A stretch of 64,000 nucleotides of DNA from Haemophilus sputorum CCUG 13788 (lineage in GTDB: Bacteria > Pseudomonadota > Gammaproteobacteria > Enterobacterales > Pasteurellaceae): contig NZ_AFNK01000053.1 of NCBI RefSeq assembly GCF_000238795.1, positions 62,001 through 126,000 of the forward strand, written 5' to 3'. Within the stretch, counting starts at the first letter, position 1; each line of letters starts with the position of its first letter. Under the pieces are notes generated by a model. It searched no databases. It saw only the letters and a program-made list of their open reading frames with translations, and was not told where the DNA came from. A program made the translations under genes and the position numbers. Shown here piece after piece: positions 30,671 through 39,599 of this stretch.

Positions 30671-31672
30671 CTAGAGCCCTAAGATCATACCACCGATGCT
30701 AAAGCCTGCCGCTGTACCAAGTAGTAAGACTTTGTTGCCTTTGGCTAATTTACCTTGCTGGTCAGCATAAAATAGAGTCGTTGGAATCGACGCGCTGACT
30801 TGGTTACCATGTTCTGAATAAATATTCACAATGGTATCTGGTTTAAATTTCATACGGTGAATCGCATGTTCCATGCCTAAATGGCTAGCTTGATGCAGTA
30901 CCACACAATCAATGTCTTGATAGGTTAAATTCGCTTGCGCTAAGAGCTTTTCAATAAATTTTTCTAATTTTTGCATGGCGATTTTAAACACTGCTTTGCC
31001 ATCCATCGAAAATTGGAAGTCAGTTTCGGTCATTTCTGTTGTGCTATTGATACGCGTGCCACCTGCTTTGATTTCACAGAAATGGCGACCTTCAGCATAG
31101 GTTTCAAAGAGGTAAGCTAAGCAATTTGCAAGTTTTCCTTCAGAATTGACCACTTGTGTAGCGGATTCAATAATGATTGCTGCAGCACCATCACCAAAAA
31201 TAGGGGCAGAATGAAGGTCGTTCCAGTTTAAACCTCGAGAGGCAAGATCTGATGCAACCACCGCAATACGTTTATAAGCTTGAGTTTCGAGTAAGTTAAT
31301 CGCAGTAAAAAGGGAGACTAAAAAACCTAAACAGCTAGCGTTAATATCAAAAGCGGGCGTTCCTTTAGGGAGGCCTAAATGATGGGCAACAAAGCAGGCA
31401 GTACTTGGAATAGCTTGTTCAGGGACGGCAGAGGTTGAGATCAATAAATCTAAATCAGATTTACGTAGGTGTGCTTGTTTGAGTGCTTGTTTGACCGCTG
31501 TGGCGGCAAATTCAGATTGACTGGTTTTAGCGTTGAGGTAAAAACGGTGTTGAATACCAGAGCGTTTGGCAATATAGCCTGATTTTAAACCAAGCTCTTC
31601 ATCAAGCTGCGCTGAGGTAATTTTACGGTCGGCTTGGGCAATAGCAAGCCCTCTAATAACAAATGAAGCCAT
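30671..31672 (-). CDS. 3-oxoacyl-ACP synthase III-like condensing enzyme
   Basis: A 333-residue thiolase-fold condensing enzyme of the KAS III type. The whole catalytic triad is present: Cys114 in DINASCLGF, His260 in VVLHQASHLG and Asn290 in SEHGNQVSASIP. It is not the housekeeping FabH by context, because it heads a six-gene operon with no fab genes. It would condense an acyl-CoA or acyl-ACP starter with malonyl-ACP, or two acyl chains as in OleA. AAGGATAAG precedes the ATG. A terminator of lptD lies 20-45 bases upstream. Confidence 0.85.
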   Translation of the reverse strand: MASFVIRGLAIAQADRKITSAQLDEELGLKSGYIAKRSGIQHRFYLNAKTSQSEFAATAVKQALKQAHLRKSDLDLLISTSAVPEQAIPSTACFVAHHLGLPKGTPAFDINASCLGFLVSLFTAINLLETQAYKRIAVVASDLASRGLNWNDLHSAPIFGDGAAAIIIESATQVVNSEGKLANCLAYLFETYAEGRHFCEIKAGGTRINSTTEMTETDFQFSMDGKAVFKIAMQKLEKFIEKLLAQANLTYQDIDCVVLHQASHLGMEHAIHRMKFKPDTIVNIYSEHGNQVSASIPTTLFYADQQGKLAKGNKVLLLGTAAGFSIGGMILGL

Positions 31673-31693
31673 AATAATCTTATCCTTGATAAA

Positions 31694-31715
31694 AAGGCGA
31701 GATTTCTCTCGCCTT
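31694..31715 (-). terminator. Rho-independent terminator of lptD
   Basis: On the minus strand AAGGCGAGA / TCTCGCCTT forms a 9-bp stem with a four-base GAAA loop followed by TTTTTA. It lies just after lptD and only 20 bases before the KAS III start. Either the operon has a promoter inside the lptD 3' end or it depends on read-through. Confidence 0.85.
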
Positions 31716-31719
31716 AAGT

Positions 31720-34059
31720 TTAGTTAATTCCGTATGGTTCGCTATATGGAATTAAGCCTTTTTTCAGCATTTTCGGTACGCCGCTACTATAATTAGTCCC
31801 GAAGCGTAACTCAAAGTTCACACCGAATTTATTATCGTAGTAGAAATCATTGATAGTATCGCTAGCGTTAGTTGGTGTTGCAGTTAATCGGCGAGCAACA
31901 TAAACGTTAGCAGACCAGCAACAAGTATTGTAGTTCATGGAAAGTTGGCTTTCTACCGGTTTTTTCAATGCTACATCTTGGTAATGACTCGCCATTATTG
32001 CCACATTGTCAGTGAGTTCCCAACCTAAAACCGCACCAACTTGTTTAATGTCTTGGTTATAGCGGTTAGTACTTAAGTTTTGGTTGATATAGTCTTCACT
32101 CGCGTAGCGGTAGTTCAATTGTATAACTTTGTTCTGGCTTGGTTTATATTGTACTGAGATATTTGCTAATGAGGTTTCATTTAAGCGCGTATCATATTGA
32201 TAACTGCCATGTAAATTCCATTTGCGGTGGAATTTCCAGTTAGATTCTAATGCCCAAGACGAAGAACGTTTTGCTGTGCTGTTAAGAGAGTTATCATCAA
32301 TTTTAGATGGTGTTAAATAGTATGTTTGCCCCGCACTAAAATTGAAAACTTCAGCACCTGTTTTCTCATTAAAGAAGCGTGTTGTTCCACCCGCTGTAAT
32401 TAAGTTTGCAGATGAAATACGGTCTAAACCGCTATAACGACGATCGCTAAAGAGTGAGAAGTAGTCATTTTGTAATAGAGCCGAATCATAACCTAACCCT
32501 ACGCTTTGATGGCGTTTTGAACCAATGTCAGCTTGGTTTTTATACGGACGATAAATATATTGCACACGTGGTTCAAAGGTTTGATTAAAACCGGTAAAGA
32601 ATTGTTTGTCTGCTTCTAGGACGGTTTTAAAATCAAGCTTAATTTGTGGAATGACACGAGTGACATTTTTCTTCATTTCTTCAGCATTTTGGTGTTCACC
32701 TTTTTGCTGAATGTAATGTGTTGCGTAGAGTTTAGTTTCAAAGTTCAAACTACCATAACGGTTTGCTAATGGTAAATTGAGCGTTGGCTCTGCATGGAAA
32801 CGCCATGCTTTTGGCATTAACTTACTGTTATTTTCAAAACGTGCTGCTTGAGCGAAGAAAGAGAAGTCTGCGCCTTTAAATAGATCGTTTTTATAGTAGT
32901 TAAAGTCAATTTGTGGCAATACGCGATATGGACCAATATCTAAATCGTCAAAGGTTTGGAATTTTTTACCTGAAATCGACAAATTATAATTCGGCTGGTA
33001 ATAGCCTAATTTAAATTGTTGAGTAGCATAGCCGTCTGTACTAGAGCCGTAATCCGAATCGAAGTCTGAAAAATAACGGCGATCGCTTACTTTGGTGTAA
33101 TCTACCGATAAGCGCCAGTCGCTTAAAAAGCTCATATAATGACGCCAGTGTAAGAGGTAGCGTTTACGGTCATTATCGCTTGGCGTATATTCATCTAAAC
33201 GATCTTTTGCCATATATTCACTAGCAATTAAACCTTCACCTAAAGTCGTTAAATAACGGAATTCAGGGCTAATTTGCCAGCCGCGACGAGAATAATAAGT
33301 TGGTGTAATCGTCGCATCCATATTTGGTGCGATGTTCCAATAAATCGGTTGTGAATAAGTGTAACCATTTTTACTTGAACGGCTAAAACTTGGGGCTAAT
33401 AAACCTGAACGGCGACGATCACCAATAGGGAATTGCAAATAAGGCGAATAGAAGACCGGCACACCCATGACTTTAAAGCGTGCATGCCACATTTCCGCAT
33501 ATTCTTCTTTAACATGCTGAATCATTTCATTGGCTTCAATCGACCAAGATTTGTCATTCGGTAAGCAAGCGGTGAAAGTCGCATTTTTCAATACGCGAGT
33601 CTCTTCGTTAAATTCACCACTTTCTGCTGTGCCTCGTCCTTGACGACCAACTAATTGGTATTCTGTATTTGAAAGTTCCGCTGTTTTTGAGGTGAGATCA
33701 ATTGCAGCATCGTTCCCTTTCGCTTGTACTAATTCATCTTGGTATTGATATTGGCCTTTTAAGAAGGCTTTACGAGCTTGGTCACCATTTTGTTCAACGC
33801 GTACTTCATCAGCAATTAAGGTTCGGTTACCTTGTTTAATATTGACATCGCCAGTATAGGTTGCATCAGTCGGTTGGTTGATGACTGCTTTGTCAGCATC
33901 AATATAAATTGGTTGCTCATTCATATTGCCGTCTACCGCTTCACCATGGAATTGCGGCACGCCCAATAAGCATTGTTCACGCAAATCGGCTTGAGCATAT
34001 TGGCTATATAATGCAGACATCATGGCCAAAGAAAGGAGGCTATAACGTGGTTTCATCAT
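31720..34059 (-). CDS. lptD: LPS-assembly outer-membrane protein LptD
   Basis: LptD, with LptE, inserts lipooligosaccharide into the outer leaflet of the outer membrane. The 779-residue product has a signal peptide ([24 protein letters not shown]), an N-terminal beta-jellyroll OstA domain ([38 protein letters not shown]), then a long beta-barrel of aromatic-rich strands. Cysteines are arranged like the E. coli pairs: one near the mature N-terminus (EQCLLG), one in TACLPND, and a CC doublet in [11 protein letters not shown]. It is followed by its terminator. High confidence. Confidence 0.96.
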   Translation of the reverse strand: MMKPRYSLLSLAMMSALYSQYAQADLREQCLLGVPQFHGEAVDGNMNEQPIYIDADKAVINQPTDATYTGDVNIKQGNRTLIADEVRVEQNGDQARKAFLKGQYQYQDELVQAKGNDAAIDLTSKTAELSNTEYQLVGRQGRGTAESGEFNEETRVLKNATFTACLPNDKSWSIEANEMIQHVKEEYAEMWHARFKVMGVPVFYSPYLQFPIGDRRRSGLLAPSFSRSSKNGYTYSQPIYWNIAPNMDATITPTYYSRRGWQISPEFRYLTTLGEGLIASEYMAKDRLDEYTPSDNDRKRYLLHWRHYMSFLSDWRLSVDYTKVSDRRYFSDFDSDYGSSTDGYATQQFKLGYYQPNYNLSISGKKFQTFDDLDIGPYRVLPQIDFNYYKNDLFKGADFSFFAQAARFENNSKLMPKAWRFHAEPTLNLPLANRYGSLNFETKLYATHYIQQKGEHQNAEEMKKNVTRVIPQIKLDFKTVLEADKQFFTGFNQTFEPRVQYIYRPYKNQADIGSKRHQSVGLGYDSALLQNDYFSLFSDRRYSGLDRISSANLITAGGTTRFFNEKTGAEVFNFSAGQTYYLTPSKIDDNSLNSTAKRSSSWALESNWKFHRKWNLHGSYQYDTRLNETSLANISVQYKPSQNKVIQLNYRYASEDYINQNLSTNRYNQDIKQVGAVLGWELTDNVAIMASHYQDVALKKPVESQLSMNYNTCCWSANVYVARRLTATPTNASDTINDFYYDNKFGVNFELRFGTNYSSGVPKMLKKGLIPYSEPYGIN

Positions 34060-34070
34060 GCTGTTCTCGC

Positions 34071-35441
34071 TTAAATGATTCTAGAAAATTGTTGTCTTTT
34101 TGCAAGTTGTCTGGAATAGACATCAAAGCATAAACAAATGTTACGAATCAATAATCGTCCACGCGGTGAAACGACAATTGATTTATCCGTTAGCGTCAGC
34201 AATCCATCTTCTGCTAAAGGTTGAAGCAGGGCTAAATCTTCGGCAAAGTATTCATTAAAATTAATGTGATAGGTTTCAGACAAGCGGTCGAAATCTAATT
34301 TAAAATTGCAAATGAGCGCTTTAATGACATCGCGGCGGATGCAGTCATCTTGACTTAGCGCTAAACCTTTATGTAGGGCAATGCCACGCTCTTCAATTTC
34401 TGCGTAGTATTGTTTTAATTCTTTATGGTTTTGTGCGTAGGTGTCGCCTAACAAGCTAATTGCAGATACGCCCATACCCAATAAATCACACTCTTCTTGG
34501 GTAGTATAACCTTGGAAGTTACGATGTAATACACCTTCGCTTTGAGCAATCGCTAATTCATCGTCTGGTTTCGCAAAGTGATCCATCCCAATGAATTTGT
34601 AGCCATTGTTTCCTAAAAACTCAATCGTTTTTTGTAAAATCGTGAGCTTAGTTTCTGGCGGCGGAAGCATATCATCTTTAATTTTAATTTGAGCAGCAAA
34701 ACGACTTGGTAAATGTGCATAGTTAAACACACTCATACGATCTGGATTAAGCTCAACCACTTTTTCAAGGGTAAACATAAAGCTTTCGACATTTTGTTTT
34801 GGTAAACCGTAAATTAAGTCGATGTTGGTTGACACAAATCCAAGCTCTTTTGCACGTTTCATTAAGGCAAAAATAAATTCTTCATCTTGTTCACGGTTAA
34901 CTAATTTTTGCACTTCTTTATTGAAGTCTTGAATCCCCATACTAATACGGTTAAAGCCGATATTTCGTAGGTGATCAAGCATAGAGAGATCAACTTCACG
35001 CGGATCCATCTCAATACTGATTTCAGCTTCATCTGAAACGGTGAAATGTTCACGAAGCAACCCCATTAAGCGAGAAGATTGAGCTTCGTTTAAATAGGTT
35101 GGTGTGCCACCGCCCCAGTGAATTTGGGTGACAAGACGGTTTTTAAATAGTGGTGCACGTTGTGTGATTTCACGCTCAAGATAGTCGAGGTAAATATCGA
35201 CTTTATGCTGATGGCGGGTAATAATTTTATTACAAGCACAGAAATAGCAAAGTTTATGGCAAAAAGGAATATGAATATAAAGTGAAAGCGGGCGATCTGG
35301 ATAGCGCGCGGCTGCGACTTTAAAATCATCATCATGATAGTTTTCGCTAAACTCCAAAGCGGTTGGGTATGAAGTATAACGTGGACCGGATTGGTTATAT
35401 TTTTGAATAAGGTCAAAATCCCAAATAATTTCTGATGACAT
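34071..35441 (-). CDS. hemN: Oxygen-independent coproporphyrinogen III oxidase
   Basis: HemN is a radical-SAM enzyme that decarboxylates coproporphyrinogen III to protoporphyrinogen IX without oxygen. The 456-residue product shows the 4Fe-4S motif [10 protein letters not shown] (CX3CX2C), the downstream GGGTPTYL segment and the SAM-binding [10 protein letters not shown]. The start at 35441 (MSSEIIWDF) follows GGAAATGTA and overlaps the upstream stop (TAATG), so it is translationally coupled to the DUF2489 gene. It supports haem synthesis in anaerobic growth, and is 12 bases from lptD. Confidence 0.95.
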   Translation of the reverse strand: MSSEIIWDFDLIQKYNQSGPRYTSYPTALEFSENYHDDDFKVAAARYPDRPLSLYIHIPFCHKLCYFCACNKIITRHQHKVDIYLDYLEREITQRAPLFKNRLVTQIHWGGGTPTYLNEAQSSRLMGLLREHFTVSDEAEISIEMDPREVDLSMLDHLRNIGFNRISMGIQDFNKEVQKLVNREQDEEFIFALMKRAKELGFVSTNIDLIYGLPKQNVESFMFTLEKVVELNPDRMSVFNYAHLPSRFAAQIKIKDDMLPPPETKLTILQKTIEFLGNNGYKFIGMDHFAKPDDELAIAQSEGVLHRNFQGYTTQEECDLLGMGVSAISLLGDTYAQNHKELKQYYAEIEERGIALHKGLALSQDDCIRRDVIKALICNFKLDFDRLSETYHINFNEYFAEDLALLQPLAEDGLLTLTDKSIVVSPRGRLLIRNICLCFDVYSRQLAKRQQFSRII

Positions 35442-35902
35442 TACATTTCCTTCATTTTTACTAATAATTGTCGGCATTCATTGATAATTTCAGTTTCAAG
35501 TTCAGCTTCTTTCGCTTCTCTTTCTAAATCAAGTTTCATTCGCTCATTGCGTTTTAGTGCTTTGCGATCCGCTAGAATTGGATGACTTTCAATCACATTA
35601 TAAAGCGCCCACATGGCTGGATATTGGCTCAGTTTATGTCCTAGCACATCCAGTAGCGGTTTTAAACGTAAAACACCTTCAGAAAGATCACATTGTTTAG
35701 AAATCATTGCTCTAGCAATGACATCTACACTTTCTTTGATACGTGTTAATCGTGCCTCATGCTTTTCTTTTGCCTCTGCCATTACATCAGCCAGCATCGC
35801 TTTTTGTGCACGGTATTTTAGCCATAAGAAAACGGCATAACCAGCTAAAGAAAGCACAATTAACGCAGCAAGAACCAATAAATAGATTCTAATCACACTC
35901 AA
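35441..35902 (-). CDS. DUF2489-type membrane-anchored protein
   Basis: A 153-residue protein with one N-terminal membrane helix (VIRIYLLVLAALIVLSLAGYAVFLWL) followed by a charged cytoplasmic coiled-coil-like region rich in K/E (YRAQKAMLADVMAEAKEKHEA). It resembles the DUF2489 family found next to yihI and hemN in gamma-proteobacteria; no function is known. Its stop overlaps the hemN start and it follows yihI by 30 bases, so the three form one operon. Confidence 0.78.
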   Translation of the reverse strand: MSVIRIYLLVLAALIVLSLAGYAVFLWLKYRAQKAMLADVMAEAKEKHEARLTRIKESVDVIARAMISKQCDLSEGVLRLKPLLDVLGHKLSQYPAMWALYNVIESHPILADRKALKRNERMKLDLEREAKEAELETEIINECRQLLVKMKEM

Positions 35903-35932
35903 ATTCCCACTTAAAAATAATTAGGCTAGCGC

Positions 35933-36514
35933 CTATCTAAATTGGTTAATATCTACCGTTGAGAACTGACGGAATAAAGCTTCGCCGTTATCTTCTTCCT
36001 CATCGGTAATACCAAGCTCAGTCATTAGTTCATCAATACGATCTAAACACTCATCGACGAAACGTTGATCTTCAGCCGATAATGTTTTACCCGCTTCTAA
36101 ATCATCTAATAACTGGTTAAGACATTCGTTGTTTTCTAGCTGTTCTAGCTCTTGTGCAGCAGTAAGCGTTGGACGAATTTCTTCAACAACAGGCACTGGC
36201 TTAATGGTTTGGCCTTTTTCTGGGCGATTAACGAATTCAACCATCAATGGCACTTTTTTACGGCTACCAATACGAGGGTCTTTCACCTCTTTAACTACCG
36301 TTTTCTTTTGTTCAGTTTGATCAACATTACGTGAACCGGTTGGTAAGCCTTTATGTTTACGTTTTTTCTTTTCTTCACGCGCTTTGGCATCCAGCTCATA
36401 GCGGGTTGGTTTACGGTTCTTTCCGCTAGAAATTTTTGGTTGTTCCGGTTTTTTATCCGATTTACGCATTGGCATAATATCGGTAATGCGGCGTGTTTTT
36501 TTGGTTCGACTCAT
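35933..36514 (-). CDS. yihI: Der GTPase-activating protein YihI
   Basis: YihI activates the GTPase of Der (EngA), a 50S ribosome-assembly factor. The 193-residue product has the expected lysine/arginine-rich N-terminus ([35 protein letters not shown]) with the conserved [11 protein letters not shown], and an acidic C-terminal half with [20 protein letters not shown] and [19 protein letters not shown], which matches E. coli YihI from memory. It is longer than the E. coli protein. It heads the yihI-DUF2489-hemN operon. Confidence 0.92.
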   Translation of the reverse strand: MSRTKKTRRITDIMPMRKSDKKPEQPKISSGKNRKPTRYELDAKAREEKKKRKHKGLPTGSRNVDQTEQKKTVVKEVKDPRIGSRKKVPLMVEFVNRPEKGQTIKPVPVVEEIRPTLTAAQELEQLENNECLNQLLDDLEAGKTLSAEDQRFVDECLDRIDELMTELGITDEEEDNGEALFRQFSTVDINQFR

Positions 36515-36583
36515 CTGATTTCTTCTTAAATATGATAAAAAATTAAACGCCCTATTCTACTCGAATTCCCTCTATCTGAACAG

Positions 36584-36641
36584 ACAAGCGGTTAAGTTTA
36601 AAGGGAAATTTGCAAATGAGAGAAAAATTTAGACCGCTTGC
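36584..36641. repeat. Inverted pair of uptake signal sequences
   Basis: ACAAGCGGT at 36584-36592 faces ACCGCTTGC at 36633-36641, with AAATTTGCAAAT in the middle. The pair lies in the divergent intergenic region between yihI and gltS, so here it is not behind a gene and cannot act as a terminator for either. Confidence 0.8.
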
Positions 36642-36801
36642 ATCAAATTTTGTAATCGTACCATGATTTATTTTTATTTCTGAAAGTTGACAAACGAGAA
36701 CGATTGCGTTATTTTCAAAAAGTAGTGAACTTTTACAGTTAGATTGAATTTTAACAATTCTCTAACATACTGTTTAACCATAACAAAACAAGGAGCATAC
36801 C

Positions 36802-38019
36802 GTGGAACCAATCGTTTTAGATGGCTATTACACGTTGATTTTTGCAACCATTGTATTGATCTTAGGTCGATTCTTTGTAGCGAAAATTAAATTTTTACAA
36901 GATTTTAACATTCCCGAAGCGGTTGCTGGTGGTTTAATTGTTGCTGCATTGATCTTTGCACTGTATCAATGGAATGGTATGTCTTTCAAATTTGATACAG
37001 GCTTAAAAGATGCCTTTATGTTGGTTTTCTTTGCCTCTGTTGGTCTCTCAGCAGACTTCTCCCGCTTAAAACAAGGTGGGATACCATTAGTGATTTTCTT
37101 AGTCGTGGTGAGTGTCTTAATTGTTGTCCAAAACGTAGTGGGTGTAAGTCTAGCTTCTGTATTTGGGTTAGATCCGAAATTAGGCTTAATTACAGGTTCA
37201 ATCACGTTAACTGGTGGTCACGGAACGGGTGCAGCATGGGCGAAAACTTTCCAAGATAAATATGCTTTACAAGGCGTAACCGAAATGGCGATGGCTTCAG
37301 CAACCTTTGGTTTAGTTGCTGGTGGTTTAATTGGTGGTCCGGTTGCTCGTCACTTGGTAAATAAACTTAGATTAGGTAAAAAAGCGCACGTTAAAAAAGC
37401 GGATGCAAGTCCTGATGCATATGATGGTAGTACTTTTGAAGATAAAGATAACTTCCGCTATATTACGGCAACTTCTGTGATTGAAACCATGGCGTTATTT
37501 GCTGCTTGTTTAGTGTTTTCCAAAGTGATGAAGATGCTATTACCAGACAGTAGCTTACCTCAATTTGTTTGGGCGTTAGGTTTTGGTGTTATCTTACGAA
37601 ATGTTTTAACGAAAGTGTTCAAATTCGACATGTTCGACCGTGCAATTGATGTTTTCGGTAATGCTTCATTAAGTTTATTCTTAGCGATTGCGTTAATGGA
37701 TATCAAACTTTGGGAACTTTCAGGTTTAGCGGGTCCAATGTTAATTATTCTGTTAGTTCAAACTGTTGTGATGATCCTTTATGGTTATTTCGTGACTTTC
37801 CGTGTGATGGGTAAAGATTACGATGCAGCAATTTTAACAGCAGGGCACTGTGGCTTTGGTTTAGGTGCAACACCAACTGCAGTGGCGAATATGCAATCAG
37901 TCACAGAAAAATTCGGGCCTTCGCATAAAGCCTTCTTAATTGTACCGCTTGTCGGCGCCTTCTTCGTCGATCTTGTGAACTTAGGTGTAATTACCTCATT
38001 CGTAGAATTTCTTAGTTAA
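36802..38019 (+). CDS. gltS: Sodium/glutamate symporter
   Basis: GltS takes up glutamate with sodium through the inner membrane. The 405-residue product has about ten membrane segments and the twin glycine-rich re-entrant loops: TGSITLTGGHGTGAAWAKTF near residue 135 and TAGHCGFGLGATPTAVANM near residue 355. A GTG start at 36802 follows CAAGGAGC. It is divergent from yihI and ends with a hairpin terminator. High confidence. Confidence 0.95.
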   Translation: MEPIVLDGYYTLIFATIVLILGRFFVAKIKFLQDFNIPEAVAGGLIVAALIFALYQWNGMSFKFDTGLKDAFMLVFFASVGLSADFSRLKQGGIPLVIFLVVVSVLIVVQNVVGVSLASVFGLDPKLGLITGSITLTGGHGTGAAWAKTFQDKYALQGVTEMAMASATFGLVAGGLIGGPVARHLVNKLRLGKKAHVKKADASPDAYDGSTFEDKDNFRYITATSVIETMALFAACLVFSKVMKMLLPDSSLPQFVWALGFGVILRNVLTKVFKFDMFDRAIDVFGNASLSLFLAIALMDIKLWELSGLAGPMLIILLVQTVVMILYGYFVTFRVMGKDYDAAILTAGHCGFGLGATPTAVANMQSVTEKFGPSHKAFLIVPLVGAFFVDLVNLGVITSFVEFLS

Positions 38020-38046
38020 TTCTTCACTGAATTAAGAGGATTATCG

Positions 38047-38081
38047 CACCCCATGTCTTAAAAGATATGGGGTGTTTTTTA
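38047..38081 (+). terminator. Rho-independent terminator after gltS
   Basis: CACCCCATGTCTT / AAGATATGGGGTG forms a 13-bp stem with one G-T pair, followed by TTTTTT. It lies 28 bases after the gltS stop. Confidence 0.9.
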
Positions 38082-38206
38082 TTTTTTTGAATTTTTAAAC
38101 TAGGGTTATTCGCCAACCAATTCTGCAAGAGATGACAACCGCATAAGCTTTATGCAACTAGCTAATAAAATCGGCTATAATAAGCCGATTTTATTTTGAG
38201 GTATTT

Positions 38207-39598
38207 ATGAACTGGCAATGGCAACAATATTTTGAAAATGCACGTAAACTTTTTCGTTTAACTTTTCCTATTTTCATTTCTCAGCTTTCAGCTGCAGGCA
38301 TGGGTTTTGCTGATATTGTAATGGCAGGCTTAGTCAGCGATGAAGATGTTTCTGCCATTGCGGTGAGTAACTCCATTTACTTTCCACTATTTTTATTTGT
38401 GTTAGGCCTACTTAATGCAATTACGCCGACAGTTTCTTATCTTAACGGTTCAAACCAACGCCATCTTATTGCGAGTCAGGTTCGCCAAGGTGTGTGGCTT
38501 GTGCTGAGTTTCTCTATTCCACTGATTATTATCTTTACCCATAGTCATTGGATTTTAGATTTTATGGGCACACCTGAATCATTCTCGATTAAATCGCAGC
38601 AATATTTACAAATCATGGCAATTGGTATTGTGCCTGCGCTACTGGCTATCAATTTGCGTTGTATGAATGACGGTTTATCGAACCCACTTCCAGCTATGCG
38701 GATAACCTTCTTTGGTTTATTATTGAATCTCCCGCTTAACTATTTATTCATTTTTGGTAAGTTTGGTTTTCCAGAAATGGGCGCAGTGGGTTGTGGTGTG
38801 GCGACAGCGATTGTGAACTGGATAATGTTCTTGATGATGCTGCATTACTGTTATACCAACCGTGCACAGAAAGATATCAAGCTATTTGAAAAATGGATTG
38901 AACCACCAAGCGGTCAGATTTTGCTAAAACTTTGCAAATTAGGTTTACCAATTGCCTTTGCAACTTTTACGGAAGTAATGCTGTTTTCGACTTCTTCTTT
39001 ATTGCTTTCACCGCTTGGTGCGCAAGTTGTGGCAAGCCATCAGGCTGCATTACAAACCAGCTCACTCTTTTTTATGATTCCCATGTCTTTTAGTATTGCG
39101 ACTACTATTGTGGTAGGAAAAATGCTTGGGCAAAGGGCTATCAATGAAGCGAAGGTGCTGAGTTATCATGCGCTGTTTACCAGTTTTATCTTCGCAACTT
39201 TAGCGGCGCTTGTGATCGCATTATGTAATCAATGGATTCCAATGGCATTTACGCGCGATCCTGTTTCGCTCACTATTGCGGCGCATTTATTATTATTTTC
39301 TGCATTTTACCAAATTCCAGATGCTATTCAGGCGGTTGCAAACGGTATTTTACGTGGCTATAAAAATACCCAGCCGATTTTATATGTCACCATTGTTTGT
39401 TATTGGATTATCGGTATACCATTAGGTTATGTGCTTGCTCGTACGGATTGGATTGTTGAACCCATGGCGGCAAGCGGCTTTTGGCTGATTTTTTGTATTA
39501 GCTTGAGTATTGCTGCTGGTTTATTGATTATTTTAATGCGTAGAATTCAATCTTTATCGGAAGCAGAACAAATTAACCGCTTAGAAAGAATTAAATAA
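38207..39598 (+). CDS. norM: MATE-family multidrug efflux pump NorM
   Basis: NorM is a sodium-coupled inner-membrane exporter of cationic drugs and dyes. The 463-residue product has the 12 hydrophobic segments of the MATE family. Typical segments are TFPIFISQLSAAGMGFADIVMAG in helix 1, which carries the cation-site residue, and FATFTEVMLFSTSSLLLSPLG at the start of the second half. The ATG follows GAGGTATTT. It ends two bases before recB, so both may be co-transcribed. Confidence 0.93.
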   Translation: MNWQWQQYFENARKLFRLTFPIFISQLSAAGMGFADIVMAGLVSDEDVSAIAVSNSIYFPLFLFVLGLLNAITPTVSYLNGSNQRHLIASQVRQGVWLVLSFSIPLIIIFTHSHWILDFMGTPESFSIKSQQYLQIMAIGIVPALLAINLRCMNDGLSNPLPAMRITFFGLLLNLPLNYLFIFGKFGFPEMGAVGCGVATAIVNWIMFLMMLHYCYTNRAQKDIKLFEKWIEPPSGQILLKLCKLGLPIAFATFTEVMLFSTSSLLLSPLGAQVVASHQAALQTSSLFFMIPMSFSIATTIVVGKMLGQRAINEAKVLSYHALFTSFIFATLAALVIALCNQWIPMAFTRDPVSLTIAAHLLLFSAFYQIPDAIQAVANGILRGYKNTQPILYVTIVCYWIIGIPLGYVLARTDWIVEPMAASGFWLIFCISLSIAAGLLIILMRRIQSLSEAEQINRLERIK

Positions 39599-39599
39599 T

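Noticed and set aside
30671-31672. Assignment as housekeeping FabH
   Set aside because: The gene lies in a six-gene operon without other fatty-acid synthesis genes, so a dedicated pathway enzyme is more likely.
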